Origin: Psychromonas sp. CNPT3
Lineage (GTDB): Bacteria > Pseudomonadota > Gammaproteobacteria > Enterobacterales > Psychromonadaceae
Assembly: GCF_000153405.2 (NCBI RefSeq)
Contig: NC_020802.1
Coordinates: 2,003,883 to 2,067,882 of the forward strand
DNA length: 64,000 nt
Direction of reading: 5' to 3'
Part shown: positions 18,289 to 25,719 of the stretch, piece after piece
How positions within the stretch are numbered: position 1 is the first letter of the stretch
How the letters are laid out: the number at the start of each line of letters is the position of its first letter
Program-made: the position numbers and the translations under genes
The notes under the pieces: generated by a model
What the model was told of the DNA's origin: nothing
What the model saw: only the letters and a program-made list of their open reading frames with translations
Database searches by the model: none

Positions 18289-18777
18289 AATTAACCCTTA
18301 ATATTTATGTTATTTACATATCATTAGCATAATGGAGTTAAGTATTTAATCTGGAAGATCACTATGTAAAGTTAAAGTGATTATATTATTCGATGGGAGA
18401 AAAGATGCGACGCTATTTATGATTACATTTCGCTGGTTATTTATAGCATCGTGATAATGAGCGGAAAAACACCTCAGCAGAGCCAAGTGACTTAACGCTC
18501 ATTGAGAAACATCAAGCGATATACTGTGCCTATCGGTCGGGGTAATACATACAAAAACAAATAGGACAGCACTTAGGTTACATTATTCTCGTACTAGCCA
18601 AATAATTTCAAAATTAAAGACCTGACTCTATTAACTCTATTCGTTATTCTCATATTAGCCAAATAAATTTAAAATTAAAATTAAAGGCAGGAGCCCCGTT
18701 TTAACAGATAGCAGAAAAGTTTGAAAGGATCTTACTTCAGAGTAATACCGGTTTAAATATTAACCAAAATATATTTC
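18289..18777. mobile_element. Non-coding stretch with two IS-end-like sequences
   Basis: No gene. At 18593-18627 and 18654-18695 are two copies of the ACTAGCCAAATAATTTC...AAATTAAAGACCTGAC type sequence that borders the IS3 relic at 2434-2468. They stand in direct orientation about 60 bases apart with no transposase between them, as if an element was lost or two ends were captured. Confidence 0.45.
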
Positions 18778-18866
18778 TATTACTTTTTTCACAACGACTC
18801 CGAATGTTAATAAATGCGACGAAATGCCTAACGAGCCTATAGAATTTATCCCTTTTCAGAAAAAAC
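18778..18866. repeat. Partial duplicate of the Nudix cassette head plus element fragment
   Basis: This stretch repeats 15938-16025: CTTTTTTCACAA, the leader TGTTAATAAATGCGACGAAA, the core TGCCTAAC, then the start of the second inverted-repeat element (GAGCCTATAGAATTTATC, CTTTTCAG). Only the first few Nudix codons are present. It shows that cassette borders have been copied or exchanged within the island. Confidence 0.75.
18833..18866. mobile_element. Second inverted-repeat family, truncated copy c
   Basis: Starts GAGCCTATAGAATTTATCCC after the core GCCTAAC (18826-18832) and breaks off at about 18866. The rest of the element and its right end are missing. Confidence 0.65.
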
Positions 18867-18896
18867 ACCTTAAATAACGCATTGTTTTTTATAGAT

Positions 18897-19493
18897 CTAT
18901 TCACAGGTATCTCCTTCTGGCGTTGTCCAAGACGTTCCATCCAATGCTTTACTAAATTCAAGATAGGCAAGTGATCTTTCTTTTGTGTTTGTGGCCAATG
19001 ATTCAATTTCTTGAGAGACTTGGACAGGTTGTTTAGAGTTGTTTGTTCCGTCAAATTGACTATAAATACAATGATCTGAATACGAGATCATTGTATTAAC
19101 CTCCTTTACTGCAATAATATCGGTGACATCTACCAAAAGCGCTTATTGTAATGCTTTAGCTGACTGTATAACCGCTGCGCGTTGAGGTGTTTCTGTATAA
19201 TTAGCTTCTCTAAACACTTATATATCATCACGAATAGCATTTGCATTTAGGTCTATCCCTTCTATGGATTTACCACGTTCTAGCTTTGGAATGGAGTCAG
19301 ATCTTTCTAACTCAACTATTTGTTCTGATGGTGTAATTATTTTATCTACTGGTACGTTTCCACCTCCATCACAGGCAGTGATGAAGACAGTACATAATGT
19401 AAAAAGTGTTTTTTTATTCCGTTTAAATGCCTTGTTCGGTGAATAAACAAAATCCGAACTTAACTTATCCATACCCCATTGGTTATCTGACAA
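18897..19493 (-). pseudogene. Lipoprotein gene with two in-frame stops (cassette type)
   Basis: One reading frame covers about 198 codons but is broken by two TAA codons, after LNANAIRDDI and after QSAKALQ. The beginning encodes a lipoprotein signal (TLFTLCTVFITAC, lipobox ITAC) followed by Gly-rich DGGGN. The rest (GIDLNANAIRDDI, TPQRAAVIQSAKALQ, SLAYLEFSKALDGTSW, PEGDTCE) looks like a lipoprotein type often seen in Vibrio and Shewanella cassette arrays (recollection). No frameshift is needed, so decay may be recent, or the first stop could be a sequencing error. The 5' part overlaps the DUF6122-like gene and crosses an attC-like fragment (AACAAGGCATTTAAACGG). Confidence 0.7.
19415..19446 (-). 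other. Fragment of an attC site behind the DUF6122-like gene
   Basis: On the minus strand CCGAACAAGGCATTTAAACGG follows 15-20 bases after the DUF6122-like stop. It matches the left part of Vibrio-type attC repeats (TAACAAGGC.TTTAA). The right half is missing and replaced by the lipoprotein pseudogene. Confidence 0.45.
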
Positions 19494-19774
19494 TCAATAG
19501 AATCTAAAACCATATGAACAGACAAACCTAGGCCAATAAATCTTGTTTTTGGTATAAAACAAAGTACAACATACAAAACGATAAACCAAAGTTGATGTAA
19601 TGGATGAAAGCCAATACTGCAACGATTTGGGCTATATATTGGATCAGCTAATAAATGATCAATATCTACAAGCATTGTCGAGATCATTATAAAATAAGCC
19701 ACTTTCCAAATATTTCGGTAAAAAATCCCTACCAATAAAGCGGGAACAATGAAATGTAAGTATAAATGAAACAT
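19460..19774 (-). CDS. DUF6122-like small membrane protein (cassette gene)
   Basis: A 104-residue, three-helix membrane protein. MFHLYLHFIVPALLVGIFYR, WKVAYFIMISTMLVDIDHLL and DPIYSPNRCSIGFHPLH fit the DUF6122 family, with conserved DxDH and HPLH residues that resemble metal-hydrolase-like membrane proteins. Biochemical role not known. AGAGGATGG provides a ribosome site about 8 bases before the ATG. Its stop leads into an attC-like fragment and its head lies next to the complete attC site at 19805, so it is a single-gene cassette. The C-terminal GVWIS residues may be altered by the fusion with the following remnant. Confidence 0.65.
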   Translation of the reverse strand: MFHLYLHFIVPALLVGIFYRNIWKVAYFIMISTMLVDIDHLLADPIYSPNRCSIGFHPLHQLWFIVLYVVLCFIPKTRFIGLGLSVHMVLDSIDCQITNGVWIS

Positions 19775-19804
19775 GTAAATGCCATCCTCTCTTTATCACC
19801 TAAC

Positions 19805-19911
19805 ACCTAACACCTTAATAACAGGCTAAGTAATGGTTGGCTAAAATGTGGAACGAAGTGGACCTAGCAAGCGTTATGTGTGATCTCCCCCCCTTAAACA
19901 GCTTGTTATGT
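19805..19911 (-). other. attC-like cassette site (best preserved)
   Basis: On the minus strand the site runs from ACATAACAAGCTGTTTAAG, directly after the stop of the Bax-inhibitor-like gene, to CCTGTTATTAAGGTGTTAGGT. The end cores ACATAAC and GTTAGGT are near-complementary (GTTRRRY fits), and the inner arms AGC...AACCATTACTT pair loosely around a TGGTCCACTTCGTTCC-type loop. About 107 nt, in the range of attC sites, and the start matches Vibrio-type repeats. The core ACCTAAC is present twice in tandem at its outer end. Confidence 0.75.
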
Positions 19912-19912
19912 G

Positions 19913-20569
19913 CTACCTTCTTCCGAGGATCCTGAGTATGCGTAAAAACAAATTAATAATGTCCATATACAACGCAGCAGCACTATCCACTGCATTATCA
20001 TATGTCTTAGGAATGGCATTTGCTCTAGCCCAATCATATCCAATATAACCGCAGAAGATAATCGCAACAATCCAATCTAAAACGCCATGATGAGTATTAA
20101 ATATATAGATTTCAATTAGCTCGACTACGATTACACAGAGTAAAGCTATTGTAAGACCTCCCGCTATTTTATTGAAAAAGGCAGGATACATAGAACCTAA
20201 AAGCATCATAACGAAAGTTACCATACCTGTAACTCTTATGGCTTCGAGTACAATGTCTGGATTATATTGGCTTACAACTAAATTAATAATTAATCCGAAA
20301 GGAACAACCACAAAATTATAACCAATAAAACTAACCACTGGGCTATCAGATTTACTAAAAAGATAAATACCAAACAAACATGATGCAAAATAACCAATAA
20401 AGAAAACTATTGGATTAATACTGTTTATAGATTCAACTGGAATATTTAGAACCATTAGCCAGTTTATAGCGAAGCCCCAAATTAGAGTTAAACCAATAAC
20501 AAAATTGTAAGTTGAACCACTTATGATCTTGTCATTGGTTTCTGTTCTGCCAAATACATCTATTTTCAT
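19913..20569 (-). CDS. Bax inhibitor-1 / YccA-like membrane protein (cassette gene)
   Basis: A 218-residue protein with about seven hydrophobic helices. The C-terminal part, YIGYDWARANAIPKTYDNAV, then DSAAALYMDIINLFLRILRI and LGRR, is the signature of the BI-1/YccA family, some members of which are pH-dependent calcium leak channels; the role in this host is not known. The N-terminal FGRTETNDKIISGSTYNFV also fits the family. AGGGA lies 6 bases before the ATG. The TAG stop touches a well-preserved attC-like site, making it a textbook cassette gene; membrane proteins of this kind are frequent cassette cargo. Confidence 0.85.
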   Translation of the reverse strand: MKIDVFGRTETNDKIISGSTYNFVIGLTLIWGFAINWLMVLNIPVESINSINPIVFFIGYFASCLFGIYLFSKSDSPVVSFIGYNFVVVPFGLIINLVVSQYNPDIVLEAIRVTGMVTFVMMLLGSMYPAFFNKIAGGLTIALLCVIVVELIEIYIFNTHHGVLDWIVAIIFCGYIGYDWARANAIPKTYDNAVDSAAALYMDIINLFLRILRILGRR

Positions 20570-20612
20570 TTTATTTCCCTATAGTTTAAAATATTCACCA
20601 CTTTATCGTGGC

Positions 20613-20635
20613 ACATAACGCCCTGCTTGTTATAC
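20613..20635 (-). other. Collapsed attC-like site
   Basis: On the minus strand GTATAACAAGCAGGGCGTTATGT joins an attC left end (TATAACAAGC) directly to a right end (GGGCGTTATGT) with the centre deleted. It follows the RelE-like stop by about 20 bases, where a cassette site is expected. Confidence 0.45.
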
Positions 20636-20657
20636 GGCATTACACTCTACGAGATGC

Positions 20658-20849
20658 TCACTTTTTGTATATTGCATTTTTATCTCGTTTCCCTACTGCT
20701 AAAACATAGACCACGATCTCGTCATCTGATACCTCGTACGCTAATCTGTAGCCTACTGTACGTAATTTAATTTTGTAAACATAATCGTAGTCTCTTAATT
20801 TATCCCACTCTTTTTTTGCGGCTGGAAGAAATTTTAATTTATAAGTCAT
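20658..20849 (-). pseudogene. RelE-family toxin with internal deletion
   Basis: Encodes MTYKLKFLPAAKKEWDKL, then RDYDYVYKIKLRTVGYRLAY, ending VYVLAVGKRDKNAIYKK. RelE toxins cut mRNA on the ribosome and are about 90 residues long; this one is 63. The normal helix-loop part between WDKL and YKIKLR, roughly 25-30 residues, is missing with the frame kept. The fold core and the late basic residues remain. The start overlaps the antitoxin stop, the usual relBE coupling. Given the deletion and the broken antitoxin, the toxin is probably inactive. Confidence 0.8.
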
Positions 20850-20934
20850 CTAAATTTACTTCAATTGCTTCTGATAAATCATTGCGACGAAGATCTACTA
20901 TTTTACCTCACTCATAATCATCTACAACGTCCAT
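20839..20934 (-). pseudogene. RelB-type antitoxin remnant
   Basis: The minus strand reads MDVVDDYE, a TGA stop, then GKIVDLRRNDLSEAIEVNLD, DL and stop. The C-terminal half matches antitoxins that pair with this RelE group, and the end overlaps the toxin start. The N-terminal DNA-binding part is absent: the frame runs straight into element copy C at 20938. Confidence 0.65.
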
Positions 20935-20937
20935 TAA

Positions 20938-21096
20938 TACCAAAGGAATTAATATAGCTTCCATGTATTGCGCAGGAAAAATTAACACTAGCAAGGCGTG
21001 AGTTGTAGGAGAGTGTTGTTCTCACTTCAAAACTCACAACGCAGGGTGGGATAATTTCAACAAGCAAGACGGGTAACCTTTTTAGTTCCTTTGGTA
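20938..21096 (+). mobile_element. 159-bp inverted-repeat element, copy C
   Basis: Full copy with ends TACCAAAGGAA and TTCCTTTGGTA. Flanks are TAA (20935-20937) and TTA (21097-21099), the only full copy whose target duplication is not exact. It abuts the truncated antitoxin. Confidence 0.85.
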
Positions 21097-21200
21097 TTAT
21101 TATACCTGTATGTAAACACCGCTAAATAAATCCGATTAGTTATTTATGCATTTCACTTAAAATTTTATTATTATTTGAAAATACGCAGGATAAAAAGATG

Positions 21201-21230
21201 AAAGTAACGAGAAATAAGACACGTTACTTT
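21201..21230 (-). terminator. Terminator after the MetQ-like gene
   Basis: AAAGTAACG pairs with CGTTACTTT over a 12-nt loop; on the minus strand it is followed by CATCTTTTTATCC. It lies 28 bases past the stop. Confidence 0.6.
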
Positions 21231-21258
21231 CTTTAAACATGCCTTATCGTCATCAACC

Positions 21259-22062
21259 TTAATAAGCGGGTTCAATCGTTCCCTTGAAGGTTTTCTTTAT
21301 AAAATCACGGATGGGCTTAGAGTGATAAATTTCAACAAACTTTTTATACGTCGCATTGTTTTTATCCGCCCTTCTTGCGGCGATGATCATAACGGCTAAC
21401 GGCGCCGTTTTAGGCTCTAGATAAATCCCTTGTTTATTAGGATCTAAACCTGCTGACATTACATAGTTCATCGTGATAGTAGCCGCATCTACATCCTCTA
21501 AGCTCCGAGGTAACTGAGCGGCCTCAATTTCAATAAATCTAAAATGCTTAGGATTCGTCTTAATATCATTGAGTGTTGCCTGATAGCCAACATTCTCTTT
21601 TAACGTAATTAATTTTGCATCGGCTAATAAAAGCAACCCGCGCCCAGCATTGGTTGGATCGTTAGGGATTGCTATCAGTGCATTATCTGGTAGCTCATTA
21701 ACGGCGCTATATTTAGACGAATAAATTCCCATGCGCATTAATATAGAGCTCCCTAGTGAGATCAGATGTGTTTCGTTATGTTTATTATAATTAAGTAAAA
21801 AAGGTAAATGCTGATAACTATTAAGGTCAATATCACCACTGGCGAGTGCTGCATTGGGCGCGATAAAGTCAGAAAACTCCACCAGCTTAACATTGAGACC
21901 TTGTTTTCTTGCCTCGATTACAACCGCCTCAATCACCTGAGCATGCGGGCCTACGGTCGCGCCTACTTTTAATAATTGCTCATCACCTTGATTGCACGCA
22001 ACCAAACTAAGTAGAAGACTGCAACTCAAAAAACATCGGTATATTAATTTATCCTTGCCCAT
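21259..22062 (-). CDS. MetQ/NlpA-family methionine-binding lipoprotein (orphan)
   Basis: Periplasmic lipid-anchored binding protein that would feed methionine to a MetNI transporter. Start chosen at ATG 22062 (267 aa), with GGAG five bases upstream, not the longer frame. Signal and lipobox LVAC put the lipidated Cys at about residue 23. Family features include KVGATVGPHAQVIE, the EFSDFIAPNAALASGDIDLN segment, AIPNDPTNAGRGLLLL and late AAITMNYV-like and EPAY residues. No metN or metI is nearby. Two MetJ boxes lie upstream, which supports methionine as ligand. It could serve a transporter encoded elsewhere. Confidence 0.88.
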   Translation of the reverse strand: MGKDKLIYRCFLSCSLLLSLVACNQGDEQLLKVGATVGPHAQVIEAVVIEARKQGLNVKLVEFSDFIAPNAALASGDIDLNSYQHLPFLLNYNKHNETHLISLGSSILMRMGIYSSKYSAVNELPDNALIAIPNDPTNAGRGLLLLADAKLITLKENVGYQATLNDIKTNPKHFRFIEIEAAQLPRSLEDVDAATITMNYVMSAGLDPNKQGIYLEPKTAPLAVMIIAARRADKNNATYKKFVEIYHSKPIRDFIKKTFKGTIEPAY

Positions 22063-22084
22063 ATTAACTCCATTATAGATGTGT

Positions 22085-22100
22085 AGACGTCCATACGTCT
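22085..22100 (-). promoter_or_regulatory. Tandem MetJ operator boxes
   Basis: AGACGTCC and ATACGTCT adjoin each other; each agrees with the 8-bp met box AGACGTCT at 7 of 8 positions. Two adjacent boxes are the minimum MetJ operator. They lie 23-38 bases upstream of the MetQ-like start codon. Confidence 0.8.
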
Positions 22101-22255
22101 TATAACTACAATACATTCGTTCATTAAATATGCAACAAAAACTTATCGATAAATAAATTTTCGATTACAATTTATTTTCAATAACCATTAAAAAATCACT
22201 TTATAGTATTAAGGTGTTTTGCTTCGCGCCTCGCTTTTAAGAACCGTTTAATCGG

Positions 22256-22633
22256 CTAATCTTGCCATTTTTTTTGCATTTTTAGTAACGTTTCTTGAGG
22301 CACTTGATGTTGATTATTAAAGCTCCCCGTACACACCCTAATATTTAATTTAGCATGGTATTTTTTAGCGAGTGAGCGATATGATGACATTTCCCATTGC
22401 TGTACAAAGGTATTGGACACCACCACATTATTCGATTTTTTTAACTGCAGCTCACATTGTGTTAAACACCAAAGATGGGCTTTTTTTAGTTGCATGGCAT
22501 CAAACTTATAATGTCCATTCGTATCTATGAAATACATATCCGTTTCTAAATGGTAAGCATCTATTGTTTTAGCCAGTGTGGACTTACCACTACCGGGTAA
22601 ACCTCGTATCAAAGTTAACGTTATTGTTTGCAA
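22256..22633 (-). CDS. Small P-loop ATP-binding kinase-like protein
   Basis: A 125-residue AAA/kinase-fold protein. Walker A RGLPGSGKSTLAK is at about residues 10-22, then LETDMYFID (a possible Walker-B-like acidic pair) and KYHAKLNIRVC near the end. It resembles short P-loop proteins of the polynucleotide-kinase/N4BP2-like type, whose role in bacteria is mostly unknown. It starts at TTG (22633) with AAGGGA about 5 bases upstream; no earlier ATG fits. Substrate not predictable. Confidence 0.7.
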   Translation of the reverse strand: MQTITLTLIRGLPGSGKSTLAKTIDAYHLETDMYFIDTNGHYKFDAMQLKKAHLWCLTQCELQLKKSNNVVVSNTFVQQWEMSSYRSLAKKYHAKLNIRVCTGSFNNQHQVPQETLLKMQKKWQD

Positions 22634-23104
22634 AAAAATCCCTTATGTTAATAGAAAATAATATTAGTGCTTCTATGGCGTAGCTATCAAATCATCACAG
22701 AGAAATACACGCTAATAAAAGGTTAAGCTTTAAAGCTCCGTAATAAATCAAAAATATTTAAACGTTTCGCCAGCACTTATCTCTTTACGTCCTAAATTTC
22801 CTTTTTAAAATTCGAAAATGAGGATCGTTCTCATTTGCATCTGATATGCATTTCATCATTAAATTCATTATCTTTGATGTATTTCACAAAACCAAGTTGT
22901 TTTCGTGATCTTTTCATCTAAAAAACAATCAAACTTAAAATAACTTATTGTTTTAATTGATTTTTTTGTTTTTTAGTTTATTTTTAGTCCTGTTTCAAAA
23001 ATAATAAAACTCATTGGAAATCGAATACGACCAGCATGATGCACAACATCAAAAAAAAAATTCGATTTTCCAAAGGCATACTTATAAATCAATAGGCTAT
23101 CTTC
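22634..23104. other. Divergent intergenic region
   Basis: 470 bp between a minus-strand P-loop gene and a plus-strand chemoreceptor. It contains the Fur-like box at 22814-22832 and a TGCAT-CTGAT-ATGCA palindrome just after it (22836-22850). The rest is very AT-rich with poly-T tracts. Confidence 0.5.
22814..22832. promoter_or_regulatory. Fur-box-like operator upstream of a chemoreceptor
   Basis: GAAAATGAGGATCGTTCTC fits the 19-bp Fur consensus at 14 of 19 positions and lies within a perfect 7-bp dyad (AAATGAG / CTCATTT). It could act on either divergent gene. Confidence 0.55.
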
Positions 23105-24985
23105 ATGTTTAAAAATTTATCATTAAAGAATAAATTATCGATATCGGCAAGTTTTGCCCTTATCATTGGGGCTTTACTCATAGAAATACTTTCTTTTAAT
23201 GCATCCTTAAATAGGCTCGACATCGAGGTTGAGGAGCGCTTAAAAAACTCAGCATCTTCTTACAATCGTTATGTTGAAGATTGGTTATCCTCTAAAGAGG
23301 ATGCGCTGACTTCGTTAAGTTATGATGTGCAAGAAGACACTATTATCTCGCATTTAAAACAAATGAAAAATTCAGGTGATTTTGAAAATGTATTTCTTGC
23401 TTACCCTGATGGTAGCCAAAAAAATGCAAATGGCGTGATATTACCTAGCCAAAATAACGACCCACGAAAATGGGAATGGTATACCCAAGCTCAATCTAAT
23501 AGCGTATTTTTAAGCGATCCGAGTATTGCAGCTGCTAGTGGTCAATATGTTGTTTCTATCGGCACGCGTATTCATTTATTTACTAAATCACTGGTATTAG
23601 GCGCCGATATTAAAATAACCGATATTATCGAAAACACGAAAAAAGTTATTTTACCCGGTGATGGCTCTATGTTTATTGTCACCACTAATGGCAATATATT
23701 CAGTCACGAAAATGTAAGTTTATTAAATAAAAATGTTTCTGCTTTAGGGATCCAAGAAAGGGATATTCGAGACGTCATTCAAAGTACTAAAAACAAAAAA
23801 ATCATGATCAATGGTGTCGAGCATATTTTATTTGTCATGCCAATAAAAGGCACGCATCTCAATACAGTGGTTATCGTCAATTATGATTCATTGATCTCAC
23901 CTCTTTATGCCACTTTTATGAGTTTTCTACTGGTGATTGGCTTGATCGTACTTGTCTGTAGTATTTTATTTAATGCACTTTGTAATATCCTTTTCAAACC
24001 ATTACAAAATATCTCTTACGCTTTAGCGCAAATTAGCAGTGGTAATGGCGATTTAACGTTACGTATTAAAGTAGAGTCAAATGATGAAGTGGGCCGCCTA
24101 GCCAATGGCTTTAATGTTTTTGTTGATAGCTTACAGCAACTGATATTACATGTTCGCAATCAAGCAGAGCAATTAAATGAACAATCTGAGCTCGGCGTTC
24201 AAAGAGCTCACATTGCGACCCAAAAACTAACGCAACAGCAACAAGAGATCACTATGGTGGCAACCGCAGTGACAGAAATGGCGTCAGCAACACAAGAAAT
24301 CGCATCACATGCAGAGCAAACAGCAGAAGCGGCCCAAAACTCAACACACAGTACCCAAAATGGTCATGATTTAGTTATCAATACGAAGGCTTCTATCAAT
24401 GATTTAGCCAAAGAGCTTACCGAAGCAAGTACCGTTATTGAGGCCCTTAACACACATGCCAGTGAAATATCTAGCGTTCTTGCAACCATTCAGGGTATTG
24501 CCGAACAAACGAACCTACTCGCCTTAAACGCGGCGATTGAAGCTGCTCGCGCCGGTGAACAAGGACGAGGTTTTGCCGTGGTTGCCGATGAAGTTCGCGT
24601 ATTATCACAGCGTACTCATTCATCAACAGAAGAGATAAAATTAACCATAGACACTTTACAAAAAACGACTCAACACGCCGTTGCTCTGATGAAAAGTAGC
24701 TATGCTTTAGCCAATAATTCTGTTGAAGACGCCAATAAAGCAAGTGCGGCGTTAGAAGAGATCAGCTCCTCTGTTAGTGTGATCAGTGATATGGCGACAC
24801 AAATTGCAACGGCTGCCGAAGAGCAATCTCATGTAACGAATGATATTTCACAAAATGTCACCATTATTAAAGATGGCACGGATCAATTAGCGGAAGGATC
24901 TGAAGAAGATTTACTGGGATCTAATGAGCTTAAACAACATGCTGAAGAGTTAAGTAAAAAAGTGGCCATGTTTAAACTTTCTTGA
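23105..24985 (+). CDS. Methyl-accepting chemotaxis protein with dCache sensor
   Basis: Chemoreceptor of 626 residues. TM1 at about 12-30, a periplasmic dCache-type sensor to about 270, TM2 about 272-298, HAMP, then a signalling domain with the standard tip [35 protein letters not shown]. The sensor contains [11 protein letters not shown], the spot where dCache_1 ligand pockets carry conserved Arg/Trp/Tyr, so a small organic ligand such as an amino acid is possible. No NWETF tail. A Fur-like box lies about 270 bases upstream, which would tie this receptor to iron status; that is inference. Monocistronic. Confidence 0.93.
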   Translation: MFKNLSLKNKLSISASFALIIGALLIEILSFNASLNRLDIEVEERLKNSASSYNRYVEDWLSSKEDALTSLSYDVQEDTIISHLKQMKNSGDFENVFLAYPDGSQKNANGVILPSQNNDPRKWEWYTQAQSNSVFLSDPSIAAASGQYVVSIGTRIHLFTKSLVLGADIKITDIIENTKKVILPGDGSMFIVTTNGNIFSHENVSLLNKNVSALGIQERDIRDVIQSTKNKKIMINGVEHILFVMPIKGTHLNTVVIVNYDSLISPLYATFMSFLLVIGLIVLVCSILFNALCNILFKPLQNISYALAQISSGNGDLTLRIKVESNDEVGRLANGFNVFVDSLQQLILHVRNQAEQLNEQSELGVQRAHIATQKLTQQQQEITMVATAVTEMASATQEIASHAEQTAEAAQNSTHSTQNGHDLVINTKASINDLAKELTEASTVIEALNTHASEISSVLATIQGIAEQTNLLALNAAIEAARAGEQGRGFAVVADEVRVLSQRTHSSTEEIKLTIDTLQKTTQHAVALMKSSYALANNSVEDANKASAALEEISSSVSVISDMATQIATAAEEQSHVTNDISQNVTIIKDGTDQLAEGSEEDLLGSNELKQHAEELSKKVAMFKLS

Positions 24986-25160
24986 TCACGAATAAACACA
25001 TGTTACTTTTATCTGCTGTCTTGCTCAGATAGCAGTTAAAATGTAGCCCTTGTTAATAGCCTTTCCCTTTTCATCGGGGGTGCATGAAAGTGTATTCATG
25101 CAGCATGTCAGTATAAAGGCACAATATATTTACATAACGAATTTATCTCGTGAATACTAA

Positions 25161-25319
25161 TACCAAAGGAACTAAAAAGGTTACCCGTCTTGCTTGTTGA
25201 AATTATCCCACCCTGCGTTGTGAGTTTTGAAGTGAGAACAACACTCTCCTACAACTCTCGCTTTGCTAGTGTTAATTTTTCCTGCGCAACACATGAAAAC
25301 TTAATTAATTCCTTTGGTA
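25161..25319 (-). mobile_element. 159-bp inverted-repeat element, copy D
   Basis: Full copy in opposite orientation to A and C, with TACCAAAGGAA / TTCCTTTGGTA ends and exact TAA duplications at 25158-25160 and 25320-25322. An apparent short open frame in it is conserved only because the DNA is. Confidence 0.9.
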
Positions 25320-25321
25320 TA

Positions 25322-25361
25322 AATAATAAAAAAAGGCACCTTAGTGCCTTTTTTTATTATT
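25322..25361. terminator. Bidirectional terminator after azlD
   Basis: An 18-bp perfect stem with GGCAC-CTTA-GTGCC at its tip and flanking A7/T7 runs. It lies 17 bases after the azlD stop on the minus strand and would also stop plus-strand reading. Confidence 0.92.
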
Positions 25362-25377
25362 TTATCTGCACATTAAA

Positions 25378-25719
25378 TCAGCAGAGATAACACAGAAAAT
25401 ACTGAAAGAATAATAAGGAAGCAATTCCACTAATAACAACCCAAATTAAATCGAATTTGAAACTGACCAACGTACAAACAATCGCAGCCAGCACTTTAGG
25501 ATTATGTAAATTAAATTCCATGTGTTCCCCCGACCCTAAGATCGAGACAGCAATAATAGCGGGAAGCACGGTGACAGGCACAAAGCGCAAGGTCTTTTTA
25601 AAACGCTCCGGCATATTAAAACGTCCCGCTAAACCTATAATTGAGAAACGGATAATAAAAGTAGCAATCACCATACTCGCAGTGATCAATACATAGGTAT
25701 CTAAATTAATATGATGCAT
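25378..25719 (-). CDS. azlD: AzlD family small subunit of branched-chain amino acid exporter
   Basis: Membrane protein of 113 residues with three to four hydrophobic helices. FIIRFSIIGLAGRFNMPERF and LRFVPVTVLPAIIAVSIL fit AzlD, the small partner that together with AzlC exports branched-chain (and perhaps other) amino acids. Its start ATG overlaps the stop of azlC by one base at 25719, so the two are translated together. Its terminator lies immediately downstream. In this neighbourhood export of cysteine, serine or related amino acids is also conceivable. Confidence 0.85.
   Translation of the reverse strand: MHHINLDTYVLITASMVIATFIIRFSIIGLAGRFNMPERFKKTLRFVPVTVLPAIIAVSILGSGEHMEFNLHNPKVLAAIVCTLVSFKFDLIWVVISGIASLLFFQYFLCYLC

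Noticed and set aside
18737-19054. Open frame of 105 codons on the minus strand
   Set aside because: It runs in another frame across the lipoprotein pseudogene, the element fragment and the Nudix-leader duplicate, so it is a composite by chance.
25190-25390. Conserved short protein (MLVEIIPPCVVSFEV...) also seen at 28493-28726 and 60385-60573
   Set aside because: All three lie inside copies of the 159-bp element; the similarity comes from DNA conservation of the element, and the frames run out into unrelated flanks.
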